From Rhizopus arrhizus (Eukaryota; Mucoromycota; Mucoromycetes; Mucorales; Rhizopodaceae), in contig JAKZZE010000002.1 of assembly GCA_024220505.1 (NCBI GenBank), forward strand, positions 1,240,001 to 1,304,000: a stretch of 64,000 nucleotides of DNA, given 5' to 3'. Of this stretch, positions 1 to 10,981 are shown one piece after another (the first letter of the stretch is position 1; each line of letters starts with the position of its first letter). The position numbers and the translations under genes are program-made. The notes under the pieces are model-generated. The model saw only the letters and a list, made by a program, of their open reading frames with translations. It did not search any database and was not told the origin of the DNA.

Positions 1-242
1 ATCAACATATTATTTATTTGTACTTGATTTGAAATTTTCTGTTCATAAAATGATAATGGATCATCCAATTCATCCACCACGGACCGAGAAACAAACATGG
101 TTCGTGTAACAAACGAGAGAAAAGAAAGTGAATAAGGAGTAAATGTAAGACGACATTTTATTTATTTTTTTAAATGCGATAACAACAGTTTTCTGTATGA
201 AGATGAGAGAGCTTGATGAATTTAAATGATTATTTTCTTTTT

Positions 243-509
243 TTATGCAGTTTGTCTATGTTCGCTATCTTGATAACCAGTCATGGAATCCCAGTTACCA
301 AGTGAAAAGTTTTCAGAGGAAACACTTTCTTCATTTGTAGTATTACTACTTGATGAAGAGAGAGAAGCACGACGTTTTAATAAAGTAGAGACATCAGACC
401 AAGGTAAATCAGTAAAGCTTGAGTTCTTGGGAGTAGTTATACTTGGATCTTCATTAATTAAATTAGGAATAGTCTTGATATGTTGAAGAAGCTTGTAACC
501 AGGATCCAT
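243..509 (-). CDS. Small hypothetical protein, 88 aa
   Basis: Single-exon frame with an ATG at 509 and a stop at 243. I do not recognise the family. The protein starts MDPGYKLLQHIK, has a proline-rich middle part and then a serine-rich stretch following KRRASL, which fits the basophilic RRxS consensus used by PKA-type kinases. No signal peptide, membrane segment or cysteine pattern is visible, so a small soluble, possibly phosphorylated protein is the most that can be inferred. It lies isolated at the left edge, with about 1.6 kb of mostly non-coding DNA before the next intact gene. It could also be an exon of a longer gene, but no convincing upstream splice partner was found. Confidence 0.45.
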   Translation of the reverse strand: MDPGYKLLQHIKTIPNLINEDPSITTPKNSSFTDLPWSDVSTLLKRRASLSSSSSNTTNEESVSSENFSLGNWDSMTGYQDSEHRQTA

Positions 510-1179
510 TATGATTGTATTTGTTTAATAAAGAAAAAAAGTAAGGTAAATCATATTTCAATTTAGTATTTATATTCATTTTCTGTCTTTTTTTCGTGGG
601 AATAATCAAAAATAGACTGTCACCTCCTAGAAAATAGCAAAAATAGTACAAGTGTCTTAATTAAGAACCTAGTCATTACCCGCGGAATATAAATCCCATG
701 GAACCAGTTTCTTCACTTCCTAAATGATCTGGAGCATCTTTTTGTGTTCATTTGAGTTTAAATTTTATAGTCATTCCACTCTCAATTTGATTGTTTCATC
801 CAGTCTCTAGATGAATCTGAAAAGGTATTTTGAGCAAAGTAGATTAAAACATAAAATTAAAATTCGTGAATGAGCTATAATATAATTTTGATTTCAATTG
901 GAAATCACCGTCACTAATATTTCTCAGTGAAGATAGCCGCGGAAATATGTAGGTTGAACATCGTTTTGAGACTAGGAACAGTGTAGATAAGGAAAATGAT
1001 CTTTTTGTCATAAAGTAGTTATCTTGAATCTTGCAGTCAGTTTATCTTGCAGTGATAAGTTTGGTAAGATAATGAAGGGTATTTCAGTAGAAAAAAAAAA
1101 AGATTCAAACCACTCAAGCTAATATAACGATCATCGCTCAACATCAAGAGTCTTGTCTTTTGTTATAAACCATAAAAGT
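510..1179. other. Gene-free AT-rich st
   Basis: No open frame longer than about 60 codons with sensible composition and no RNA-like GC patch was seen on either strand. The stretch probably contains the 5' flank of the small minus-strand gene. Confidence 0.4.
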
Positions 1180-1610
1180 CACTGACAGTTAAGCTGCTGC
1201 ACTGAAAGAAAGTACAGATTGTTTCTTAAAGAAAAACCACAAAGAGGATTCTGATTCTTTTGTTCTAGACAAAAAAAAAAGAGCTGTTAAAACAGAATTG
1301 TAGCACAATTACAAGAAGAATACACGCAACATTTGATGAAGTTTTTTTTTTTTTTAATGAAAATCCTCAAGATGTGATTGACGACCTAACAGGTCAGTTT
1401 GGTGGCTTTGAGACAAAAAGTTGATTTATGAAGGATAATGCAACTTCACGATTAAAAAAAAAAGCTGTTTTTTTTGACCGGAAGCTAGAAACAATGAAAA
1501 ATCTCTTTAGTTGAGTGATGAAATGGAGTCAGTGATACGGATTTTTTAAAAAGTGTACTTTCATTGATAAATCAGAATATTATTCAGTATGCAAAAAAAA
1601 AAAAAATATT
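1180..1610 (+). pseudogene. Decayed IS630/Tc1-like DDE transposase
   Basis: Conceptual translation of the plus strand, across several stops and shifts, gives pieces typical of mucoralean IS630/Tc1-type transposases: a QLQEEYTQHL segment near 1300, then VIDDLTGQFGGFE near 1375-1410, KKAVFFDRK near 1460, and VMKWSQ followed by CTFIDKSEYY near 1515-1590. The last piece corresponds to the FIDES-type block that carries the first catalytic aspartate of the DDE triad. Stops fall inside each block and several A-runs shift the frame, so the copy is dead. The C-terminal half with the second D and the E is missing. Identification rests on remembered family blocks, not on a search. Confidence 0.5.
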
Positions 1611-2149
1611 TAATTGTTTGAATAAAGTTCTTACCTAAATATTATTTTAATAAATTGTTAAGGTGAACCTTACTTGGTAAAATTTATACTTTATTAAATA
1701 AAATAATATTTATTCTATATTTTATTTAAAGGGTAGATTATCATAATAAATTCTTATGATTTTTATGTTAAAAAATACAAAGATTAGCTAATTTACTTGA
1801 TATTATGTGAGGATAAGTTCTAATGACATTTTGGATAAATTGTGGTGCAGAAAATATTTGGCAACATTTTACAGTCAATCAATAGATAAAATTCTTGTTT
1901 TACTATTTGCTACCAAAGACATTTTTGCTTTAACTGAAGAAAAATAAATGTTTGGTTAAGAAGATGCATAATCACTTTGCCTATTCTATCAAACAAGTGG
2001 TATTGTACTATTTTCAAACGTGCTTTACTGCTAAAGATACTTCTGATCTCTTTTGTGTTCACCCGCCATAAAAGGCCTTCAAAGTCCACATTTTTGGTAA
2101 TTTTTTTCAACTCCCCCTTTTTTTTATTTTAGATACAAAAGAACAGAAA
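1611..2149. other. AT-rich 5' flank of the RdRP gene
   Basis: No supported gene is present. A minus-strand frame of about 66 codons at 1910-2110 has no recognisable motif and begins inside the RdRP 5' region, so I treat it as chance. The stretch just before the RdRP ATG is pyrimidine-rich. Confidence 0.4.
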
Positions 2150-5100
2150 ATGTCACTGGATCCTAACATTATACGTTGTGCCAAACAAATCTATAATCAT
2201 TTAGGTCTCAGTGATCGCATTTCTTACTGCTCAAAGTCTAGTACCTCATTTCCTGAGATTGACAAGATGAAGCAACTTTTGTCAGTGACCGACGAAACCG
2301 TCTTGAACGAAATTGTCAAGGGCTTCTTACGCTGGACACCTCCTCGTCAAAGAAAAAAGACTATAAGCGACTTCATATCACAAATCGATCAAGAGATTTC
2401 TATCTGTAAGTCATTTTGCTTCATAAAGTATATCAATAACATATTTTTTATCAGTGACAAAAGACATATTTGAAGGCAGCGATGATGAGCTGATACAAAC
2501 AATAAACCAGATAGAAACAGTAAGCAGCAAGAGAACACTGGAAGTTAATGATACAACCGAAACAAATGTAAAGAAACACAAATCAAATACCCCAGTAACC
2601 ACCAAATTAAATATACCATCTTTTCCGCGTCTTGAATGTTTCTCTTCTGACGTATCTCAATTAAATGAATACAACTTTATATGCAGTCCTGCTAAGCCGA
2701 CCAAATTATTCAGTGGCGTTTGTTGGATCGTGTTGTTTGAAATTGCACGCTTTTTGGATAATTGCAAAGTTCCTTGGGACGAAGTTCCTTTTGAGGCATT
2801 TCGTACATTTTTGGATATTGGAGCTTCAGAACCCAGAAAGCTATTTGATGCCATGATGCGTTGGAACACAGAAGTAAGACTCGGACAAAAACTAAATGGA
2901 TTATCTTATTCTCGTATGGATAGATGTCCTGATAGTGTTTGGTCATATATACAAGTAGAAAAATCTTCAGTCAAAACCCAAACTATTAGCGATCAAACCC
3001 CACAGCCTTCGCCAGCAAGTGCCACTCTTTCACCTATCAACACCGCACGCGCATCATCTCGTCCTGGCTTTAGTATAAAAAACGACAACACTGCAACTCA
3101 GAATTACATCAAACAAAAATTATTGAAAAATAGAGTAGTTCGATACAGTGCTGTTATTAATTTTAAAACTATAAATCAAGTACCAAAGATAACACTCAGG
3201 TCACCCAAGGTTTCTGCTTCCAATCGATTTTTTCGAAAGTTTGGACAAGACCGATTTTTGGAAGTGGTTCTCAGTGCCACTTCGAGTCCATCTATGGTCA
3301 TAAAATTAAAGGATTACATTCTGAAACCCTTTCTATTAATGCAACGTGTCTTTCGGTTCTTGTTTATCAAGGACAACGCGCTTATCTTTTTTGCAACAGA
3401 AGGCACAGATTTAGAGCCTATATCAATTCAGCAAGTTATCGATTGGCATATGCCCATTATCGAAAACTGGGGAATGAGCATGAGCAAGTACGCTAGCCGA
3501 ATGTCTCTTGGTTACAGTAGCAGTATTCCCACAATACAGTTTGAGCCATCTGAAATTGAATACATTGACGATATCTATTCAACGATAGCTACGGCAAAAG
3601 ACGCTTCAGCATGTATGACAGATGGTTGCGGCATCATCTCTTGTACGGCCATGAGAGAAATTATGGGTTGTCAAGCGACAGATCGATTACCCTGTGCTAT
3701 CCAAGGTCGTATCGCGGGTGCAAAGGGAGTTTGGATTATTGCGCCGGATTTGGATTTTAATTCAGGAAAATACATCAAAATACGAAAAAGCCAAGACAAG
3801 TTCAAAACCGGACTACCTCAAGCCGACACGCACTTGGATCCTCACCACTACACGTTTGATCTTGTAAAGAACTCAATCTGTATATACCCTTCCAATCTCA
3901 ATATACAATTCATTCAAGTGTTGGCTGCAGGAGGTGTACCAACCAAAGTCTTTGTTGAAATCCTTGGAGAATACCTTCATCGCTTAGCAACGGTTGTTAC
4001 AGAAAATCAAAATGTGAAAATCTTACGTGACTGGGTGGCCAAGGTAGGCAGTATTATGAGTAGGCGTTGGGAGAGCGAGGATCAAGTAGAAAAGGGTCTT
4101 TGGAAAGATCTTGGTTCAGAGGATGATGTAGAAAATGATTTATTTCAAGGGGACTCTGATTTGCTAGAGGACGAAACAAAGTCAGACAGTTCCTCTACAG
4201 CTGAGAAATCCGAAACTGGTAGTGTTCCAGTCTCAAGCATGTACGATCACATTAACAAATATTCTGGGTACCCTAATAATGGTCATGAGGTAGTTGTCAG
4301 GCTATTAGATTCTGGCTTTGACTTGTCGAATGTGTTTGTTGCTACTCGCATCTCAAACATATTTAGACAATTGATGTCACCACTAAAATCCAAATATAAA
4401 ATAGAGATTGAGCAATCATGCACAGTTACATGTATTCCTGACCCAATAGGCATACTAGAGCCAGATGAGGTTTACTTGCAGTTATCTACCCGCAAAGTGG
4501 ATGAGAAAACTGGTATTCGTGCAGGTTTGATTTTGGGTGATGTTGTTGTGGCCCGTAATCCTTGTGGTTTGAAGAGTGACGTTCAGAAAGTGAAGGCGAT
4601 TGACTGTCCTGCGTTGCGAATGTACACTGATCTTATCATATTTTCAACAAAAGGTGAATCTTCACTGGCAAGTAAATTAGGAGGAGGAGATTATGATGGT
4701 GATCTTGTAAGTCCCCTACTCATAGATGCAACTTCTTTTTTTAACTCAACAATAACATGTTTTAGGTATTTTGTTGCTGGGATCAACGTATTGTAGAACC
4801 ATTCACTGCCTCACCTGTTGTTAAAGAGCTAGAAAGAGTAAACGAAGCATTTGAAAAAGACAAGACAACAGTTGGTCAGCAAATTGGTTCTTTTGCAGAT
4901 ACTGAAAAAGCTTTGCAATCACATTTTATTAAAGCACAGATGCCGGATGGAACATTAGGTTTATACGAAAACTGGCGAACAGTCTTGGCTGAAAAATCTT
5001 CGCTTGATGACCCAGACGTATCTTATTTGGCACAAATGTGTGCTCGATTAGTTGATGCTCCTAAACAAGGCTTATGTCTCAAAATCTCGGCTTATCAGCG

Positions 5101-5935
5101 TGATCGTACCAATTACTCAAAAATACCTTATCCAACTTGGTTCATGGATAAAAAAAACAAGAAGCGAGAAGCCCAAAAATCTTTTAAAGAAACCAGTGAT
5201 GCCTATAAATTACCAAAGAATTCAACGTGTGTTACGACAATGGACCATCTCTATGAAACACTAGTCAGGGAAACCAAAATATTCGACCAATATTCCCATA
5301 ATATATTTACTGAAACCGACATGCCATCCAAGGATCCTGATTTACTTGCTCCTTGGAGTAAAGCCAACGAATATGCTATGGAGAATAATGATTACGAATT
5401 TCAACATGATCTAGACCTCATTCGAAAAGCTATAAATGCTAATATGAATGCTTATAACAAGCAAAGTAGTCACTATGGTCTTATGCGACAACACATGCAA
5501 GACACAATATGTGATCCAGGCAAAATCATTGAGAATGACATCTCAGAGACTCAATCTCAATTCACTTCATTTTTTGAGCTCGAAGAATATATTTCCAAAG
5601 AGTTCAATAATTCACCAAATCCAAGCAAATTTATCTCACCCATCATACAACATGATATATTGATCAACAAGTCCCGTATGGTGCAAAGTTTAAAAGCAAG
5701 TTACGCTTATACGATAATGGCGCCTAAAAGATACAACAAATACTGTTACATTGTAGCATTTGATGCATTAAGAAGAATCAAATCAGATGCATATACCAAT
5801 ACAATCAAAGAAAATGGATTGGCAGAAACGGTATCAGTGTCCATTTATAAATCATTAAGTGTTGATAAAAAATGGATTAGAAAAATTAAAGACTCAAATG
5901 TTGTTGAGTATATATTGAATTCTACAAGCTCTTAA
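2150..5935 (+). CDS. RNA-dependent RNA polymerase (RNAi/quelling type)
   Basis: Cellular RdRP of the eukaryotic QDE-1/RDR family, which copies single-stranded RNA into double-stranded RNA for Dicer. Exons are 2150-2405, 2455-4706 and 4766-5935 (introns of 49 and 59 nt, both with GTAAG donors), giving 1225 aa. The catalytic signature DYDGD lies at about residues 831-835, preceded by a GGG loop and followed by LVFCCWDQRIVEPF once the second intron is removed. That intron splits this motif, which confirms the splice. Upstream, IIAPDLDFNSGKY and the GLPQADTHLDPHH stretch fit the double-psi beta-barrel region. The N-terminus is a less conserved helical region. An acidic linker occurs near residues 640-690. 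Length is normal for the family. Mucorales carry several rdrp paralogues and I cannot assign this one to a numbered copy. The frame is open and looks functional. Its neighbour is a dead transposase. Confidence 0.93.
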
Positions 5936-6446
5936 ATCAGTAATGCATTTTAAAGAAAAAAGACCATATCATTCATTATCACATCTTTTTTCATTGCAAG
6001 CAAAGAATAAAAGCAACATTTAAAAAGTAGCTGTGTTTAACGATTTAATTTTATATTTAAGAAGCGTAAAAAAAAAAATAGCTGCCCGGATAAAATCAAA
6101 GGAAAAGAGAGCAAAAAATCTCTTGGGGAAAAAGGGCAAAAAAGGATAAAAGCGGTAAAGGAAGTTAAGGAATCGTTCACCAAGAAAGTGATACTCGGAG
6201 GAAGACAGCCTTGTTGTAGCTGGTCAACTTCAAGAGTCAGTCCATCGTGGGGAAACAAAGGAGAATTTATTTTTTAGTAACAGATATTCCATTTTCGTAA
6301 AGTGACAATATCTACCATTCTCACTGTATGAAATGATCGCATGTCAAGAAAAAGCAAAGAACAATGTTTTTCCTTGCTTTCTCACAACTGCCGTTTTTTA
6401 GTTCTTTTTTTCATTTTCATTTCTAAATAAATAATAATAATATTAA
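5936..6446. other. 3' region of RdRP; GC-richer patch, nothing assigned
   Basis: From 6075 to 6260 the DNA is richer in G and C than its surroundings and has no convincing protein frame. Read on the minus strand it is pyrimidine-rich and ends in a run of T at about 6068-6078. This might be a small RNA gene or simply untranslated sequence. Confidence 0.25.
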
Positions 6447-6583
6447 GGCCCTACTGAGCCTTCAAAAAATTGCTGCCGCGCCCCGAAGAGCACTGCAGAC
6501 GGGCATTGGTAGTAGTTTTCAACCAGCAATAAACCAGAATCAGTATGAACCTCACTTTCGTGGTTTTGCCCTAGCACAAGAAT
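6447..6583 (-). ncRNA. U4: U4 spliceosomal snRNA
   Basis: The minus strand reads as a complete U4 snRNA of about 137 nt. It begins ATTCTTGTGCTAGGGCAAAA, continues with the k-turn stem-loop GTGAGGTTCATACTGATT, and then has the most conserved U4 block, TTTATTGCTGGTTGAAAACT, followed by ACCAATGCCC. Near the 3' end is the Sm site AATTTTTTGA, flanked by short GC-rich stems. The parts that pair with U6 (stem I around TTTATTGCTGG and stem II at the 5' end) are in the expected order. U4 joins U6 and U5 in the tri-snRNP and masks U6 until spliceosome activation. This patch also explains a spurious 64-codon ORF on the same strand. The gene lies between the 3' ends of RdRP and TAF7. Start and end are estimated by alignment to remembered U4 sequences. 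Confidence 0.87.
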
Positions 6584-6766
6584 GAGGAAAGAAAGAGGGT
6601 CAAGGGTATGTGGTCTTTTTATACTTTTTTCGAGCAATAATTATTCACAGTCACGATTTTATTTTGTATCACAAGATTATTTTTCTTTTTCATTCATTTC
6701 CGCCAGATGGGCTTCTTTCAAAGTGAGCGACTTTTTCAAGTTATTTATATCGGTTTCGAATCGGTT

Positions 6767-7691
6767 CTATAAGTAATATGAAGGTTTAGAGCGTAGTTTA
6801 CGAGTTTCTTTTTTTAATTTTACCTTGAGCATAGCATTAGGTGCTGTTAATAAATCTCGGGTTTTTCTTTGAATAGCTTGTTTAATTTCGGCAATTTCTT
6901 GTCGTTTTTGTTCTATGTAAAAAAATCAATAAATGAGGACATTAGGACATGAATATATACACTTTTTCTTACCTATTTCTCCTGTTTGGCTAGGATCCTC
7001 TTCTTCATCCTCTTCCTCCGATTCATCTCCGTCTTCTTCTTCGTCTTCATCGTCCTCGTCTTCGTCCTCCATTTCTTCCAAATCACGATCAATAGCTGCA
7101 GCCAAATCCTCATCACTTTCACTTTCATCTACACTATCATCAATATCAATTTCTTGCGTTGCAGCATCTGATTCTTGCTCCATTTCTATTTCTCTATCAT
7201 CTACTACCTCTACATACACTTTTTGTCAATACTGTTTTATTCTATTGTACAGACTCTTATTCTTACCATATTGAACATCTTCTGCTGTTGCATCTATCTC
7301 CAGTAATCTTTCTACTTCTCTTTCCACCTCCTCAATCGCTCTCTTTGATAATTTCTTTCTGAATCGACGCTTTCTAACATGCTTTAATGGTGGTGTTAAT
7401 CCATGAGGATAGTTATATGGTTCTGTTTCATGTCTTCCATTTGTTTGTTGTACAAAAGGTTCATTCCCTGAGGTAGGATCCACTAAAAGCATCTAAGTAA
7501 TTTTAAAATCAAAGAAATAACGCCTCCATTTATGCAAAACTTTTTTTTTTTACCTGTGAAATGTCGGCTACTTTATAAAATTGTTTTTTATCTAGTGTCT
7601 TTTGCGCTTCGATAATAGTTGGTAAATCAACAAGTAAAACGTCATAATCTCGACCTTCAAATGTTAATGTTCCTTTTCTATTATCTAAAGG

Positions 7692-7723
<32 letters not shown>

Positions 7724-8051
7724 ATATCAACATGAATTCAGTCAGCAAAACATTTCGTTTATGTTTACCTTTAAAATTCAGTTTTACGTCTTGAGATATT
7801 TCACGCTTTTTAGCCATTTCATGTAGCTTTTCGCACATGGGACCTTCTGGTACTCTAAATATCAATTGTTCTTCAATAGCAGCCTCGGGTTCCTCTTCAT
7901 CTTCTGAATTAACTGTTTGTCGTCCTTCATAAGATTTATTTTCTTTTGCTGTTAATTTTATTTTAATTGTTTTTTCTTTTCTATCTGTTGTTTTGGGTTC
8001 TCTCGGCTTTCGTATTTTAACAATCTTGGGTTGATCTTTAATTGAATCCAT
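6767..8051 (-). CDS. TAF7: TFIID subunit TAF7 (TAFII55 family)
   Basis: Subunit of the general transcription factor TFIID that binds TAF1 and restrains its activity during pre-initiation complex assembly. Exons are 8051-7769, 7684-7554, 7492-7267, 7218-6973 and 6912-6767, giving 343 aa, close to the usual 350. The conserved TAFII55 N-terminal domain covers about residues 55-160: [12 protein letters not shown], then [19 protein letters not shown] and KVADISQMLLVD, the last joined across intron 2. It is followed by a basic helix ([12 protein letters not shown]) and a long Glu/Asp stretch, then a lysine-rich tail. Intron 1 contains 30 consecutive A on the plus strand (7692-7721). The start ATG at 8051 precedes [19 protein letters not shown]. 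The longer upstream frame is only poly-phenylalanine from a T-run. Confidence is high because every junction restores family motifs. Confidence 0.93.
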
Positions 8052-8384
8052 AATATATTGTGCACAAAAAAAAAAAGAGAAAAAAAAGAAAAAAAAAATG
8101 CTCATTGAACTCAGCGCTATAAATTTATCAACATTCAACAAATTCATGGTTATGACAACTAATTATAAGCCATTCATTGCAGTCATAACAGAATAAACAA
8201 AAATTGATGACTAAATACACCCATACAGCATGGTTGGTTTTTACATCAAGAAAACAATCTTATTTTATTTTTACTTCATGTCTTACTATCCAATCAAGAC
8301 CATCTTTTGACTTTCCAAAATTTATTATCATAAATCTATTTTCAGTGGAGCAAGCACAGATTGGAACTCAAGTTTTTAGATATT

Positions 8385-10841
8385 TCAGTGGTTGGATGCA
8401 CTGAAAGACTTTCTGAGCCTAGCACGTTCTGCAACTAATCCTGCACCAGGAAAGGTATTCATTTTGTTTTCTAACCATGCTTCATCATTTTCTTTGTGGT
8501 TATTCATAAGACGGTGCTGAACCTCAGATGAATTCTCTGCAATAGCAGCCATACCAACATAATCCTGCTTCATCATTTGGGGTTGCGCACTCTTTTGAGG
8601 AGCATATCGGCTAATGGCGTCTAGTTCTTCCTTCAACGTCTCGTAACGGAACTTGATACGAATATCAGGTACGTTAGTCCTTTGCATATCATTGCCTTCA
8701 ACTCCAGGCCTATGCCAGTTGTGGCCAATCCAGTGTTCCTTGATCTTATTCTCCCAACCGGATTGAATGACTGAGTTTCGAGCCAGTTCACACATGTCTG
8801 TTGACGATAGCTTCCATATTTGTGCAGCGACACTGTATTCTTCAATCAAAGGCTCTTTGGTAAAATGGAACTGAAGTGGATCGTCTGTAGAGAGGGAAAT
8901 GTTGAGTCCTCTTTGGAAGAATTGTGGTAATGGATTACGCTCATAAGTCAAAAAGAGTGCATTGTTTGAGAGTGGCGACATGGCGATGCCAATTTGTGCA
9001 AGATAGTAAAGGTATTGAAGAGCAGGGACTTTTCGAAGCAAGATACCATGACTGATACCATATGAAGTTAAAAAGGCGGCAGCCAAATGAGCGGTATCAC
9101 CCGCTTCACCACAGTGAGGCCGCAAGACAAAGGTAGTAAACCCTCTTTCTTTTCTCCATTTGTTGAGGGAAGCCATATTCGCATACATGTAATAAAGATA
9201 ATAACTGTAAGGTGGGTTGTTACCTGAAGTCCATTGTTGAGGTATCGGAAAATCTTTGTAGATGGGTTTTTCTAGTTTAGATTCATCGTCCACTGTATCA
9301 AAACCTATCACTCGTTGAAGAAAGACATGTAATTCAGGATGCAAAGTAGGGTCTTTGGTCACTTCAAATAAAGGCTGGAATATGTTGACAATAATGTCTT
9401 GGAAATTTTCGATTGTATTTGATGATTTGTATATGTTGTAGAGACGAGGAATCTGGATCAACCAACGTACGTTCGCTGAAAACAGCTTATTACTCACCAC
9501 CCATTTCGCTAATTTGTCCCATTCATCCAATGATCGTCCATAGATTGATACTCGATATTCAACCATCTGATATTTCGAAGATTCTAAATCTGATACAACT
9601 TCTTTTGTTATTTCAGCCAGATATCGACCTTGAATATAATTATCGGTTTTCATAAATATTTCTCTTAATCTACTCTCTCCAATAGGGTTATATTTCAAGT
9701 TGAATTTATCGAATCGATGGAATGAATCCTTGTGAGCATGCATATCTAATGTGTCAATACTTAGATCATAAGCAGTCAAGCCCAAACTTTCAAATACGCC
9801 TTTTAAAGTTAAATGGTGTCCATCTCTGTAAATCACAACATCATCAGGGGATTTTTTCATTTTCGACTTGATAAAACGTAGCAAATGCTTTTGATTCATA
9901 CTACTAGAGTGATGAACGTGTGTATCTACCTTTCTGACATTATAAAAATCACGATGAGGCACACGCTTAGAATCTGCCAACTCTTGAAATTCGTTCAAAA
10001 GAATGTACATCTGCCACTTGGAATCCAAATATCGAAGTCTTCTAAAAGCAAAACTTTTGGCTGGTCCATCACTAATCACACTTAATATATATTCTAAATC
10101 TTCATAGAATTGTTTAGGTGCCACGATAGAATGTAAAGGTTTTTGATCGTCTTGATAGACCACAAAGAATCCGTCCGGACCCATTTCAAAATTATATTCA
10201 TGAGCTTCAGGTATTTTGCAGTAGTTAAAGTCAAATTCCGACCCAACAGCAGCTACTGGATCAGCCTCGCGTGCCTTTTCCTTTGCTTTACGGCGTTCAA
10301 GTTCCTCGAGAGGAGGTAAAGGCCATGATTTTGGAGGAGGAGGAGGATAGATTTCCCAATCAGGGTGGTTTCGTGGGTCGTCATTTAATCTTTGACTTGA
10401 CTGATCAATGTATCGTTCACGTAAGTCAAGGCATTTTTGAAGTGTACCATAAAGCTCCCTTAATTCTGCAGTAATTACATCGTCTAAAAAAAATGTCTGA
10501 GATGATATACAATAAGTATTTATAATTTACCTTGTTGTACTTTTTCTTTTGGATCCGTTGTGGTACTCTTCTCGTGAAAAATAGGATTGCTAGGAAGATC
10601 AACATTATTGAGATGCAAGTCTGATGGATGATTTTGGGCTGCGGAAGGTGACACGGACAAATTTTGGCACAAATATTTGCTATCATGCTACACACGGCAA
10701 AAAGTAAATACAGATGCTTTTTATTATTACTTTATTTACATTTTCAATGGCTTTTAAATGATGATAGTCAAAATAAGGTGAGTTATCAAAATCATGTAAT
10801 CCTTCTTCATTTGGGCTATCAAGTTCTTTAGAGTGAACCAT
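8385..10841 (-). CDS. AMD1: AMP deaminase
   Basis: Hydrolyses AMP to IMP and ammonia in the purine nucleotide cycle, in the cytosol with bound zinc. Exons are 10841-10740, 10687-10531 and 10483-8385, giving 785 aa. The N-terminal third is variable and regulatory. It contains [18 protein letters not shown] and the proline block [15 protein letters not shown] typical of fungal enzymes. Catalytic-core motifs are VDTHVHHSS (zinc histidines at about 275 and 277), RPHCGEAGD at about 541-549, MSPLSNN, and the signature SLSTDDP at about 616-622. The two short 5' exons were placed by GTAAAT donors and phase. The C-terminus ends in a basic, serine-containing tail. It lies 333 bp upstream of TAF7 on the same strand. 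The gene looks intact and of normal length. Confidence 0.95.
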
Positions 10842-10981
10842 TATTTAAAATAGAAAAAAAAAAAGAAAAGAAAAGTAAAAAGAAGGCATAAAAAGCGACA
10901 CACAGTTTTAAAATCCAATAAAATAGTCACGGAATATATGTAAAATGCATAAAATATACCCTCTGTTTTTTTTGTGAATAA

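Noticed and set aside
6443..6637. A 64-codon minus-strand ORF between RdRP and TAF7
   Set aside because: Its bases are explained by the U4 snRNA gene; no start context, homology or splice partner supports a protein.
6933..7274. Long serine-rich plus-strand ORF
   Set aside because: It is the antisense of the acidic Glu/Asp tract in TAF7.
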